Positions 12,345 through 22,611 of a stretch of DNA of 64,000 nt are shown here, in pieces (the first letter of the stretch is position 1; each line of letters starts with the position of its first letter). The notes below the pieces were generated by a model. The model was not told the origin of the DNA, ran no database searches, and saw only the letters and a program-made list of their open reading frames with translations. The stretch spans positions 328,562,194 to 328,626,193 of the forward strand of contig JAVHZZ010000003.1 of NCBI GenBank assembly GCA_036250195.1, in the 5' to 3' direction. The DNA is from Mixophyes australis (lineage: Eukaryota; Chordata; Amphibia; Anura; Limnodynastidae). The translations under genes and the position numbers were made by a program.

Positions 12345-12420
12345 AAATAGGGCCCTCAACATTTCAGGATCCAGACAAGCCGCAACTAAAGAAACCAGCA
12401 GCCACAGGTGGTAAAAATGA
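12345..12420 (+). other. Exon-like block inside the hAT-like element
   Basis: A pyrimidine tract ending in CCAAATAG precedes a block beginning GGCCCTCAACATTTCAGGAT and ending CCAGCAGCCACAG before GTGGTAAA. A diverged copy at 55480-55555 keeps the same layout: TTTCCAAACAG, then AACATTCCAGGATCC, then GTGACAG before GTAGTCAA. Both therefore present an acceptor-like and a donor-like site around about 65 bases. It may be a gene fragment captured by the transposon or a fossil exon of the element's own gene. No product is recognised. Confidence 0.35.
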
Positions 12421-12435
12421 CAAGAACAGGTAGGA

Positions 12436-12590
12436 CAGTCTGTCAAATGTGTGTAACCTGTGGCACTCCAGGTGTTGTGAAACTACAAGTCCCAGCATAC
12501 CCGCCCAGCAAGAAGCTGCTATATATTGGCAAAACATGCTGGGGCTTGTACTTTCACAACACCTGGAGTGCCACAGGTTAGCCAAGCCTG
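12436..12590. mobile_element. Palindromic hAT-like MITE nested in the 1.6-kb element
   Basis: The arms AACCTGTGGCACTCCAGGTG (12455 onward) and their complement ending at 12579 pair over 43 bp, with conserved TTGTGAAACTACAAGTCCCA and TTTCACAACACC cores. This pattern is a familiar amphibian hAT MITE. The outer ends are uncertain and no clear duplication is visible. Confidence 0.65.
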
Positions 12591-12837
12591 GTCTAGTGGG
12601 ACAATCCTGATTTTTGGTGACTGTTCTGCCCAATCTAAGGGGCAGGTCAAGACTGTGTACTCTTTATATACACACTACATTCTTTATATACTACACTATG
12701 GTGCTAGCTGTCCTTTGTGAGCTGACCACTCCCCCTCTAGTGTCTGGTCACGCCTCTATGATGGCTGGCCACACCCTCTGGTGGGCCCCTAGAGTTGCAG
12801 TGCCCCAGTGGGCCCTTCATGTCCCAGTCTGACACTG

Positions 12838-14725
12838 CCTAACACTATCCTGAGATCTCCCACTCACTATTAAATGATTAGCCCTCACCCTCACCATTAA
12901 ATTAATAGGCACCACCATTATGTAAGAGTAAGGCTTCCTCCATTTGGCGGTACACTCTTCTGTCTGCCTCTCTTGTTTCCTGCACACGTGGGACAGCACA
13001 CATGTCAGGAGGTGGTTGCCCCATATGTGACATCACATGTAGCCAGCAAAGGAGACAGGGATGGGGGACTAAAGATTCAGCCACATGCATTTAAGTGGCT
13101 GGTCCTGGAGTGACCAGCCTGTCAAACAGTCCTGGGTTGGAGGGGGGTTCCTGGGCAATTGGACCCCCTCCCTAAGTGGGCATCTGATATGAGCTTTGAA
13201 TAAATCTCTGCATATATAGAAGCATTCAGAATGTTTAGAACTTGCTGTCATATGTTACTTGAAGGTGAAGCTCTATTTAAAAGTAGGATGTAATAAACTA
13301 TTTCCTTGTCCTTTATTATAAACCGCAAAAATGACAAAACACACTTCACTTGGTGGCTAGGCATCTGTTGAGATGTATCTAAGAGCATATGATAGCAAAT
13401 AGCAATGATAGCCCCCTTCACATGTGTAAAAATGTATATCTACAAACATTCTAACATACTAATAAAAATTCAGGACAAAACTGGCCATGTTCCAATCCGC
13501 ACTGTGCATCACCGCAAAACTTGTGTAGGGGACTAATGAAGCCATGTTTTCAGGCCCCCTGCTCTGCCTCTTCAGAGCATGTGCTATCCAGTGGACTTGC
13601 CCACTTCATATGAGCCACTCAAAATAAGACTCTGCTTTTTCAGAGCAGAGAAGGTGCCTAGGTGAGTGCTTAAAGGACATTGAGTGAGGGTGCCAGGGGC
13701 GGGACCCCCTTACCTCTTTGCACAGTAGTGGACACCCCTGCATCCACAGCAGTTCCATCAATGGACACAGCCCCTATTTGCTGTGGCCAAGCCCCATGCA
13801 ATAGATAAACCCCATATCACTTGTGGAAAACTGGGACTGTCCCACAAGGACTATTAAGGGGTATTTTTATCACCAGTCATCCCACTTTGCATGAATCCAC
13901 AAACTTGTATAGGGCAAACCTTTTACCTTTGAGATTACAAGATAATCATTCCAATTGATAAAACTTTTCTTACAACTAGCAATATAAATGCTATACATCT
14001 AACAGAATAATATTGAAATGTTTCACAAAAAGAAACACATTTTTTTGATCTTGTTTAATCAGCAACTATTAACTGTTTGCAATCTCTCTTTATAACCTTC
14101 ACCATAAGGCTCTGTAATGGTTATATGAAACAAGAAAAACCTTCATGATTTTTTTCTCAAGAAAAAGAGAAAAAAGCTCTCATCTTTCATAAGGGTCACA
14201 AGACAAACTTATGGTCCTGACCTTTGACATTCCACCTAGAGCTATTTACTAAACAGCTGACTGTTATCATAGCAACAGATCTTGCTGTGAACCAAACCTT
14301 CTGGGGCTTTCAGCAAAGAAAAAAAATACAATGGTCTCAATAAATAGCCATGCGACTTTCTGTTTATACAATCAATAGTTTGACAACTTATTAACATAAA
14401 CTTTAACCTTATTTGAAGCAGATACAAATAACTCACATGGGCTAAACTATCAATGAATCCAACAGGTGAAAATATACTCAGTATTCTTTTATTTCAATGT
14501 ATTTAAAAACCCTGCATATGTAAGCATGCAAATACAGAGATACAACCAAACTGACTCCACATATATTCTTACTTAGTAGTGCAACACAATTGAATATGAA
14601 TCTTCTTATATAATTTTAATAATAATTTTATTAATAAATAATCTGAACAATCAAAACAGCTAAATAGTAGATGACATAGCACATACTGATGAAAATTATA
14701 TTATAGTGAAAAATAATAATAATAA
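12838..14725. other. Unclassified sequence, no recognised gene
   Basis: The segment 13480-13870 is richer in GC than its surroundings and may be an old repeat, but I cannot name it. The remainder is AT-rich. No open frame shows a domain. Confidence 0.45.
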
Positions 14726-15125
14726 TCTACTATATAAATGCCTAGTGGCGTGTGTGGAAAAAAAAAACCAAGCTGCAGCGCCACCTGCTGGGCAGAGTTA
14801 TACACTGAGCTATATATTTTTTGAAGGAGAAGTGACAGTTGGGAGTGGTTGGTGGTTGCCAGGGGTGATAGTGGGGAGTTTTTAACACCTTAAGTAGCTC
14901 GATAAAGGATGTGGCGATGAAGATGAAGGATGAGGTGATGGAGAAAAATGATGAGGTGGTGACATGTGGACAAAACCACGTTAAAAAAGGACGCTTGCGT
15001 CGGGAAGTAACGCTCTTCCCCTGAGGAGACCTGGGCTAGGCCCAAATGCATGACAAGAACCTTTTTAACACCTTAAGTAGCTTGATTTGACTAGAATGCA
15101 TGAGTATCATGCACGGGTTAACTTG
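14726..15125 (+). mobile_element. Non-autonomous Helitron, array copy 1
   Basis: It begins TCTACTATATAAATGCC, a Helitron 5' end starting with TC. It ends GCATGAGTATCATGCACGGG then TTAACTTG: a 6-bp stem GCATGA/TCATGC with a 3-nt loop lies 13 nt before the end. There are no inverted repeats and no target duplication. The base before the array is A (14725) and the base after it T (15925), as Helitrons insert between A and T. It encodes no Rep/helicase. The final four bases are CTTG where CTRR is usual. A direct repeat of TTTTTAACACCTTAAGTAGC occurs twice inside. Confidence 0.85.
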
Positions 15126-15524
15126 TCTACTATATAAATGCCTAGTGGCGTGTGTGAAAAAAAAAAACCAAGCTGCAGCACCACCTGCTGGGCAGAGTTA
15201 TACACTGACCTATATATTTCTTGAAGGAGAAGTGACAGTTGGGAGTGGTTGGTGGTTGCCGGGGGTGACAGTGGGGAGTTTTTAACACCTTAAGTAGCTT
15301 GATGAAGGATGTGGCGATGAAGATGAAGGATGAGGTGATGGAGAAAAATGATGAGGTGGTGACATGTGGACAAAACCACGTTAAAAAAGGGCGCTTGCTC
15401 GGGAAGTAACGCTCTTCCCCTGAGGAGGCCTGGGCTAGGCCCAAATGCATGACAAGAACCTTTTTAACACCTTAAGTAGCTTGATTTGACTAGAATGCAT
15501 GAGTATCATGCACGAGTTAACTTG
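15126..15524 (+). mobile_element. Non-autonomous Helitron, array copy 2
   Basis: This copy is 399 bp, directly abutting copies 1 and 3 with no spacer. It shares their 5' TC end and 3' GCATGA/TCATGC hairpin and differs from them by scattered substitutions and a single-base deletion (GCTTGCTCGGG for GCTTGCGTCGGG). It has the CTTG terminus. Open frames on both strands are shadows of the repeat. Confidence 0.85.
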
Positions 15525-15924
15525 TCTACTATATAAATGCCTAGTGGCGTGTGAAAAAAACCAAAAACAAGCTGCAGCGCCACCTGCTGGGCAGAGTTAT
15601 ACACTGGCCTATATATTTCTTGAAGGAGAAGTGACAGTTGGGAGTGGTTGGTGGTTGCCGGGGGTGACAGTGGGGAGTTTTTAACACCTTAAGTAGCTTG
15701 ATGAAGGATGTGGCGATGAAGATGAAGGATGAGGTGATGGAGAAAAATGATGAGGTGGTGACATGTGGACAAAACCACGTTAAAAAAGGGCGCTTGCATC
15801 GGGAAATAACGCTCTTCCCCTGAGGAGGCCTGGGCTAGGCCCAAATGCATGATAAGAACCTTTTTAGCACCTTAAGTAGCTTGTTTTGACTAGAATGCAT
15901 GAGTATCATGCACGGGTTAACTTG
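15525..15924 (+). mobile_element. Non-autonomous Helitron, array copy 3
   Basis: Third head-to-tail unit, 400 bp, ending in CTTG immediately before a T and a long TA microsatellite. It carries its own variants, including an altered A-run near the 5' end and TTAGCACC for TTAACACC near the 3' end. The identical junctions indicate amplification as a tandem unit rather than independent insertion. Confidence 0.85.
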
Positions 15925-15927
15925 TAT

Positions 15928-15928
<1 letters not shown>

Positions 15929-15979
<51 letters not shown>
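15929..15979. repeat. (TA)n microsatellite
   Basis: About 50 bp of almost pure TA directly downstream of the Helitron array. Confidence 0.95.
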
Positions 15980-15980
<1 letters not shown>

Positions 15981-16282
15981 ATATACACTGTAAATTGATA
16001 GCCTTTGTCAGTGATTTGTGTTTTGGTATATAAAAGTAAGGGACTCCAACCGGTAAAATCAGACTTGAACATGATCAAGCTTTTCATGACTTGCTTTCAC
16101 CTAGCTCCCATGAGGAGTGCTGACTTCTTTCGCTATGAAGCACACAGTTAGATCGCTTTCTACCTTCTATAAAGTGCGTTTTAACAGCACAATACATACT
16201 CCATATACTGCTGGTGTACCCCTTCAGCCAGACACCCTCTTTGGGTTCCCTGACCCATGTTTCAAACTCACACTAAGCCATC
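15980..16282. other. No recognised feature
   Basis: Unclassified sequence between the TA repeat and the next hAT MITE. Confidence 0.5.
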
Positions 16283-16290
16283 TGCTAAGC

Positions 16291-16473
16291 TAGGGGTGGG
16301 CAAACCAGTCCTCAAGGGCCAACAACAGTTCATGTTTTTAGGATTTCTGTCTGTAGAAACAGCTGGGATAATTACTGACCCAGCCAAATAGATTAACTCA
16401 GCTGTGCATGATTAAAGAAATCCTAAAAACATGAACTGTTGATGGCCCTTGAGGACTGGTTTGCCCACCCCTG
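16291..16473. mobile_element. Palindromic hAT MITE, 183 bp
   Basis: Left end TAGGGGTGGGCAAACC, right end GGTTTGCCCACCCCTG. The flanks are TGCTAAGC at 16283-16290 and 16474-16481, a perfect 8-bp duplication. The inverted arms extend inward past GTCCTCAAGGGCC and ATGTTTTTAGGATTTC, so most of the element folds on itself. The first base is T where the consensus should be C, the complement of the terminal G. Confidence 0.95.
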
Positions 16474-16481
16474 TGCTAAGC

Positions 16482-17165
16482 TGAGCTCTCCAAGTACTGG
16501 GGTCTGTCACATGAGTGTAACCACACCTTTTCAATTCTGTGGGGTAGGATCCTTCATTCCCAGGCCTGAACAGGTGACTAACTTACGCCACATAGCCTGT
16601 TATTAATAAAATATATTTCAAAAGTGAAAAACATGGTCACTTTGTAACACTGTTTTATTGCTGCAATTGGGGAATATCTTGCATCTATACTGAATTTCAC
16701 TATAACCAAAAATGTAATACAAGTAAACTGTGTAGCCATATTTTCATTACATATATGAACTATGCACTTATAGGAAATACATATATACTGAGCAGCATCA
16801 TGTGGATTTTCTTGCTGCCTGTGCATAGACAAGAGTCATTTGTGAAGTGCAAAAGTGTAAAATGCAAAAAGGCTCTCTTGTGACGTGAAATCACCTGCCT
16901 ACTATTGCACAAATGGGCAGTTTTATGAGATAGGTCACAATGGAAGTGTCTACGAAGGTGCAAAAGATTGCATGATGGTTAAGTTGAGCAGATCAAGGCG
17001 TTCCTTGCTAAGTACTGCTTTTGCCCTAAGTGCAGAGGCAAGATTTCATTCTGTGGGATGGTATTATGTAAATAAAATAGAGGAGGAGCGAGGAATGGAT
17101 AGGATAGGATAGGATATATTTACAGCGGTGCTCTCTACTTTGCGGGAAGACACACAGCCTTTTTA
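16482..17165. other. Unclassified sequence
   Basis: No gene is recognised. The block near 17045-17110 (GATGGTATTATGTAAATAAA then ATAGAGGAG) resembles one at 28100-28140 (GATGGGATTATTTAAATGAG then ATAGAGGAG), so part of it is probably an old interspersed repeat. Confidence 0.45.
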
Positions 17166-17371
17166 CATAGTAACACATAACATAGTTGATGAGGTTGAAA
17201 AAAGACACCAGTCCATCAAGTTCAACCTATTTCGGATCTCCAGCGATTCCTCACTTATATTTGAAATTGATCCAGAGTAAGCAACCGCCAATCTGTTTCA
17301 ATTGTGAAAATCCCCCCAGACCCAATATTGCAGTCCTAATTTTACCCTGTATCCACTTCATGATGATGTAA
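17166..17371 (-). mobile_element. CR1 LINE 3' fragment
   Basis: This is the 3' terminal 200 bp of the CR1 family also present at 61309-63285. Shared blocks include GAGGTTGAAAAAAGACA, AGTTCAACCTATTT, AGCAACCGCCAATCTGTTTC and CCAATATTGCAGTCCTA. The end carries the short CATAGTAACA-type repeat seen at CR1 3' ends. The element reads on the minus strand and is strongly 5'-truncated. Confidence 0.85.
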
Positions 17372-17399
17372 AAGGACTTGAATTGTGTACTGCCTCTGA

Positions 17400-17707
17400 T
17401 GTATTGTCAATGAAAATAAATTGAGCATAGACACCATACAGATAAACACATTTACAGATGTTGTAGTTATACATTAGCAATTCAGCTTATAATACAAATG
17501 TTTTAGTCAGAAACAGTTTTTAATTTTATATATCATAATTTTCAGAATTCAAAAATCCCTTTCTATCCTCTCCTTTAAGGTTGATGATGTCACTCTCTAA
17601 CCTGTTCGACATGGGAGTTGCCTGGGGGTTATGATTGGCACCACCCTCAATTTCCCTCTCCACATCCAGTCCCTAGCCCAATCTTGTCACCTCCACATTT
17701 TCCAGTT
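17400..17707 (+). repeat. Local duplication, copy 1 (contains an L2 fragment)
   Basis: From GTCAATGAAAATAAATTG through CAGATAAACACA, CAGATGTTGTAGTTATACAT and AAGGTTGATGATGT, this segment matches 18557-18846 in order, except for about 70 bp missing here. From about 17575 it becomes an L2 C-terminal fragment (GGGGTTATGATTGGCACCAC), equivalent to 21105-21150 after the hAT element is removed. The two copies lie about 1.15 kb apart in direct orientation. Confidence 0.8.
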
Positions 17708-18130
17708 TTTTTTCGCCATATAATACTTTTATTGGGATGTTATTAACGTCTACTATACATAAAATGCATTTTTACAGTTGCTCCTGATTGCAAACACATC
17801 TTCTAGCATGCACTCGCAGCTGTCATCACTAATAATCAACACCTGCCCTGTAGCATCTGCATGTAATGCAACAGAATAACATGTACCTTTCAGATGCCCA
17901 AAGCTGGAATTGGATGCTGCTGCGTGCACTCAAGCATGGCACACCCTTTCTTTACATTGACATACGCCCATTCCCCTCCCTATTCCGCCCCTGAAATTGT
18001 AGACTCTAGTAAGAGTCCTTGCAGTCGAAGATGAATTGGATGTTTCTACGTTCTCTGGAGAATGGTTTGTTTCTGGGCACAAAATATGGCACATATCTAT
18101 CTGCATTTATGTTTTTAATGAATCAGGCCC
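17708..18130. mobile_element. Long MITE with GGGCCTGATT terminus, truncated copy
   Basis: The segment ends TTAATGAATCAGGCCC and is homologous along its length to the reverse complement of 54749-55180, sharing ACATGTACCTTT then AGATGCCCAAA, GGATGTTTCT and CATTTATGTT. The distal terminus is missing at about 17708, where it joins the L2 fragment. Confidence 0.75.
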
Positions 18131-18556
18131 ATAATGTCCTGTCACTGTCATGATTAGTTTCAACATAAATGAACCTAAATCTAGCAGCATTTTCATAGAA
18201 AACCGAGAATTTAAAAGATTAAAGGTATTTTTCCAAAAGTGGAAGTAGTTTGAATTTGCTGTGAGTTTTTTTGCACCATGCATAGCTTTTAGTACATTTG
18301 TCAATCCATAAAGGTAGATGCAGATTTTCATGGGGTACTTCTAAATACCATAAATTTAGTGTGCATTTTGGAAGCACTCGGTGAACAAATAGGTGAACTT
18401 ATGGATATAAAGAAGCATTGTATGTCTGTAAATGAACCTTAATAGTCTTACTATGCTACTTTTCCATTTATTTTTTTCATCTACCATTTTCTTGAAGCCC
18501 CTCCTGTGCTAACATCCCAGTTTGTCTGTGATATTTCTAAATATTATTTCTAGCAC
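18131..18556. other. No recognised feature
   Basis: AT-rich sequence between the truncated MITE and the second duplication copy. No gene or repeat is recognised. Confidence 0.5.
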
Positions 18557-18846
18557 CTTGTCAATGAAAATAAATTGTGTCAGACTCAATTCCGCCAACT
18601 TGCTTAGCCATATGTTTTGCGACCTAAAAAACACAAACATGCATATGAATAAACATTTACAGAAACACATACAATTACTGAGTCGCATACAGATAAACAC
18701 ATATACAGATGTTGTATTTATACATTAGCAGTTCAGCTAATAATACAAATGTTGCAGTTAGAAACATTTTTGAATGTCATATAACAATCAGGATTCAAAG
18801 ATCACTTTCTCTCATCTCTATTAAGGTTGATGATGTTGCTCTCTTC
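18557..18846 (+). repeat. Local duplication, copy 2
   Basis: It matches 17400-17600 and is more complete, keeping about 70 bp (CAGACTCAATTCCGCC region) absent from copy 1. It is broken at 18846 by hAT element A and resumes at 21081 as the L2 fragment. Confidence 0.8.
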
Positions 18847-19261
18847 TAGAGATGCTCACTGACCCCCGTGTTTTAGTTTTGCCTTTGGTTTTGGATCTGG
18901 ATTACCTTCGGGTTTTGGTTTTGGTTTTGCCAAAACCACCCTTGCATGTTTTGGTTTTGGATCTGTATTTTTTAAGTAAAATTGATAAAACATGCTAAAA
19001 TCACATAATTTTGCTGTTTTTTTATCCTACATTATTATTAACCTCACTAACACTAATTTCAAGTAATATGCAGTCAGTTTTGACCACCACACAGGTCACA
19101 TTATTATTTTCATACACTTTTGGACCAATACCGAAGCGACCTGGCTGGATGGTAAGTGACAGAGCAATGACTCAAACACACGGCAGTTCCTAGCATATCT
19201 AGGACACATTGGCACACAGCAGTGGCAGAAAAGAAAAGTGGTGCAAGATGGAATTGTCCTT

Positions 19262-19460
19262 GGATCATGAAGCCAGTTATGGTTCATTTGATCGCTCCAC
19301 CTGTTTCTTGGGTAAGTGAGGTAATTCTACAGTTAATACATGGCAGCGATCGCTCCACCTGTGTCTTGGATAAGTGAGGTAATTCTACAGCTAATACATG
19401 GCAACGATCGCTCCACCTGTTCCTTGGATAACTGAGGTAATTCTACAGCTAATACATAGC
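19262..19460 (+). repeat. ~58-bp tandem repeat inside hAT element A
   Basis: The unit GATCGCTCCACCTGTTTCTT then GGGTAAGTGAGGTAATTCTACAG occurs three times with a few substitutions, spaced about 58 bp. Only a single related copy (ATCGCCACACCCGTTCC) is in element B, so the expansion is specific to A. Confidence 0.85.
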
Positions 19461-19924
19461 AACGAGCGCTGACCCCTCCGGGATGCGTGCTTTTATCAGA
19501 CACAGACCAATCCAGGGTGCCAGACAATGCACTAAAAAGAGCCATTGAAATTCCCAGCAAAAAGCCAGTTCATCACTGAGCTTCGAATCAGTCCCAATTC
19601 CCACACAATTATAATCTAGTTAGGTACCTTTCATGTAAGATGCAGATTACAAACACAACAAAACACGTGTGGGAGAATGTGGCCTCTAAGAGGCTGACTA
19701 ATAGACACAAAGACATTGCATGGATGGCTATCTAGGGATGTCTGTCTCTCATGACATTCATGCACTCCCGGAACCTGTGCCAATATGTCCACTGCCCCTT
19801 CTGCATCACCAGAAGGGAAACGGCACAGTGTATTTTTAATGACTGACCCACTGCACAGGCACTGTTGTATGCCTTGGAACATGAACATAAGGACAGTGTG
19901 CCCAGAACTTGCCTTTCATACCAT

Positions 19925-20142
19925 TCGGTATTTTATGGATTATTTCCTGGAACCCACATCATTGGGACAATCCAAGAGGCCTGGAGCCTAATGAACTGCT
20001 TTAAGGATGCTATTTGCTTGCCAGGAATCGCCTCATCTTGAAAAGGGAGAAGATGATCATCCAGGACTGTCGCAGGCTGATCCACAGCCTACTAAGAGAC
20101 TACAACACCGTTGACAGTCCTGAGGAAGAGGAAGATGATTAA
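19925..20142 (+). pseudogene. Decayed open frame in hAT element A, unknown product
   Basis: Reading with one frame change gives FPGTHIIGTIQEAWSLMN then CFKDAICL, followed in a shifted frame by NRLILKREKMIIQDCRRLI, then HSLLRDYNTV, and an acidic end DSPEEEEDD before TAA at about 20142. The charged, codon-like character with a clean acidic C-terminus suggests a former protein end. It resembles no hAT transposase region that I know and could be the terminal exon of the element's own gene or captured sequence. One frameshift plus upstream stops make it a pseudogene. Confidence 0.35.
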
Positions 20143-20329
20143 TTTTCTGTCTCCCTCTTCTCCTTCTTCTCCTATGTGTCTGTTTATTCAATATAACACT
20201 GTTGAATTTGCCTGTAAATTCAGAAGACAAGCCTTCTTGTCTTACAATTCATCAGTGACTCTTAGCAATGGAGCACTCGTCTTTGGGTGTATATTAAACC
20301 CTACACTTATTAGTGAAAATTAAGAGAAA

Positions 20330-20800
20330 AGCCTGCAAGGACTTGTAGATTACTATTTCAGCAATGACCAAATGACCAACGCAGTTCTTCTATAAGGGTG
20401 TATATCAGACCCTACACTTTGTAGTGCAAATTCAGAAAAAAAGAGGGCAATTCCTGGTATATTAGGATTTCAGCAATGAGAAACACAGCTCTTCTATAAG
20501 GGGGTATGTCAGACCCTACACTTGTATTGCAAATTCAGAAAAAAAGAGTGCAATGACTGGTATATTACGATTTCAGCAATGAGAAACACAGCTCTTCTAT
20601 AAGGATATATATCAGACCCTACACTTTGTAGTGCAAATTCAGAAAAAAAAAAGAGTGCAATGACTGGTATATTAGGATTTCAGCAATGAGAAATTCAGCT
20701 CTTCTATAAGAATGTATATCAGACCCTACACTTTGTAGTGTAAATTCAGAAAAAAAAGAGTGCAATGACTGCTATATTAGGATTTCAGCAATGAGAAATT
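20330..20800 (+). repeat. ~110-bp tandem repeat inside hAT element A
   Basis: Five diverged copies contain CAGACCCTACACTTTGTAGT, AAATTCAGAAAAAAAGAG, then GGTATATTAGGATTTCAGCA and AGCTCTTCTATAAG. The array is absent from element B apart from a single related unit with ATTTCAGCAATGACAATTAG. Confidence 0.85.
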
Positions 20801-21080
20801 CAGCAATGGAGCTTTCTCTAACACTGCTACCACCCTCCTCTTTCACTTCTATCACTTTGCCTGCCAAACTGCTCTATACTCTGTCCTACCTCTTCTCTGT
20901 TCCTCTCTCAAATGGCGCTAGATCGCGGTGGAGGGGGTATGTATAGATTACAAAACCCGCGAGATCCGACGACATCACAATGATGTTTTGCCTCGTTTTG
21001 GAATCCGAATAGGCTCGGTATTGGGAATCCCAAAGTTCAGGTGGGTTCGGTTTTCACGAAACCGAACCTGCCCATCTCTA

Positions 21081-21431
21081 CTCTCTTCCCTGTTTTGCAA
21101 GTGAGCTGGCTGGGGGTTATGATTGGCTCCACTCTCAATTTCACTCTCCACATCCGGTTCTTTAGCAATATTGCCAAGATTTGTGCAACATTCACAGATC
21201 TGTACCTCCTGCAATCTGTCCTGAATGTGGCTTCACACTGTGCCTCTCTGCAAAACCCTCCATTGCCTCTCCACTCCCTCCAGAAAACAATTCAAGCTGC
21301 TTACCCTAACCTATAAAGCTCTATTTAACGCCTCCCCTTTCTATATCTCAGACCTTGTCAAGCTCCTCTACCTTACACTCACACCTTCACTTGCCCCCTC
21401 CTCAAATGCCCTTTGACAGAGCACTTTCAAG
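21081..21431 (+). mobile_element. L2 LINE fragment between two hAT insertions
   Basis: Translation gives LGVMIGSTLNFTLHI, KICATFTDLYLLQSVLN, and in shifted frames LTYKALFNASPFYISDLVKL, the C-terminal region of L2 ORF2. It continues at 22612 after element B is removed (CACTTTCAAG rejoins TGCTCCATAAAAACTCAC). Confidence 0.8.
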
Positions 21432-22611
21432 TAGAGATGTTCACTGACCCCCGTCTTCTGGTTTTGGTTTTGGTTTTGGTACATCCGCCCTTGCGTGTTT
21501 TAGTTTTGGTTTTGAATTTAGATTTTTTTTCTAAAATCCCTATTTGCTAAAATCACATATTTTTGCTTCCCCCCTACCCCCGCATTATTAATAACCTCAA
21601 TAATACTAATTTCAAGTCATTTGCAGTCAATTTTGACCACGTCACAGGTCACAATATTGTCTTCATACACTTTAAACAAAGACTGCAGCGACCTGGCTGG
21701 ATGCTAAGCGACAGAGCAATGACTCAAACACACGGCAGCTTCTAGCACATCTAGGACACATTGCCACACAGCAGTGTCAGTAAAGAAAAGTAGTGTAAGA
21801 TGGAATTGTCCTTGGATCATGAAATCCGTCATGGTTCATTTAATCGCCACACCCGTTCCTTAAACAACTATGGTAATTCCACAGCTAATACTAAGGTCTT
21901 GCTTGGTCATGACTGACCTTACAAGAAGATGCCTCATAGACAGTTGCAGAACTAGCACTCATAGAGAAAGCCGAAGGCCTCATTCTTTCCTTGCCACTGC
22001 GCGTGTAGAATGGCATGTTGCCAATTTTATTTCTTTCTGTAGATATCTTTGCCTGGATCACAGGTCTTTTTTTCTTGACCAAGGTAAACAGTGTTTTTTT
22101 ACTTTTTGTTTCCCTGTCTTAAAAACACTATGTACTCTAACATAGACTTTAGCAGATGACGTAAATGGATTACTATTATCATGACTGGTGCCACCAGCTG
22201 CTTTGTGCTCCTGGTCTTCTGTGTACTGCTGTGAGTCCATTTTGATGACACAGTACAATGTGACTGTAGATTAAGAACAACACTGCCAGTCCTATTATTT
22301 CTATTTTAGCAATAACAATTAGCAATGGAGCTCTCCTCTTTGTGTTTTACCTATATAACACAGTACAATGTGACTGCATATTTAGAAGACCAAGCCTGCC
22401 AGACCTAGTATTTCTATTTCAGCAATGACAATTAGCAATGGAGCAACTTTTAGAATCCAAAACTCGTGAGATCTGACAATGTAACAATGACGTTTTGCCT
22501 CATTTACAATTCCGAGGGCGCGCAAAAGTACAGAGCCGGCTTGGCTCGGTACTCGGATCTGCTAAGTTCGGGTGTGTTCGGTTCTCGGGGAACCGAGCTT
22601 GAGCATCTCTA
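21432..22611. mobile_element. hAT element B, TAGAGATG family, 1180 bp
   Basis: It starts TAGAGATGTTCACTGACCCC and ends GAGCATCTCTA. The flanks are CTTTCAAG at 21424-21431 and 22612-22619, a perfect 8-bp duplication. It is a shorter relative of element A sharing the left TTTTGGTTTTGG repeats, a central block (CGACCTGGCTGGATG then GACAGAGCAATGACTCAAAC) and the right end. It lacks A's tandem arrays and has no transposase. Confidence 0.92.

Larger units (their letters stand above)
11234..12837. mobile_element. 1.6-kb non-autonomous hAT-like element
   Basis: The left end CAGCGTCGGACTGG and right end CCAGTCTGACACTG are near-perfect inverted repeats, and the next bases (CCCACTGGG and CCCAGTGGG) extend the match. 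The flanks share CTAAC but not a clean 8-bp duplication. Inside are a TA microsatellite, a run of short degenerate repeats around TATTAATTTAATGCTGGGGC (12050-12310), an exon-like block and a nested palindromic MITE. No transposase frame is seen. Part of the interior recurs at 54640-54748 and 55419-55560, so the family has more than one copy here. Confidence 0.7.
18847..21080. mobile_element. hAT element A, TAGAGATG family, 2234 bp
   Basis: It starts TAGAGATGCTCACTGACCCC and ends GAACCTGCCCATCTCTA, with TAGAGATG/CATCTCTA terminal inverted repeats of the Tam3-like type. The flanks are CTCTCTTC at 18839-18846 and 21081-21088, a perfect 8-bp duplication. Subterminal TTTTGGTTTTGG repeats, typical of hAT transposase binding regions, fill the left end, and the right end has the GGTTCGGTTTTC type. 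The interior holds two tandem repeat blocks and one decayed open frame. No hAT transposase motif is visible. It is related to element B at 21432-22611. Confidence 0.92.

Noticed and set aside
14726..15924. CRISPR array or satellite
   Set aside because: Units are 400 bp and contiguous, with Helitron ends; there are no short repeat-spacer units.
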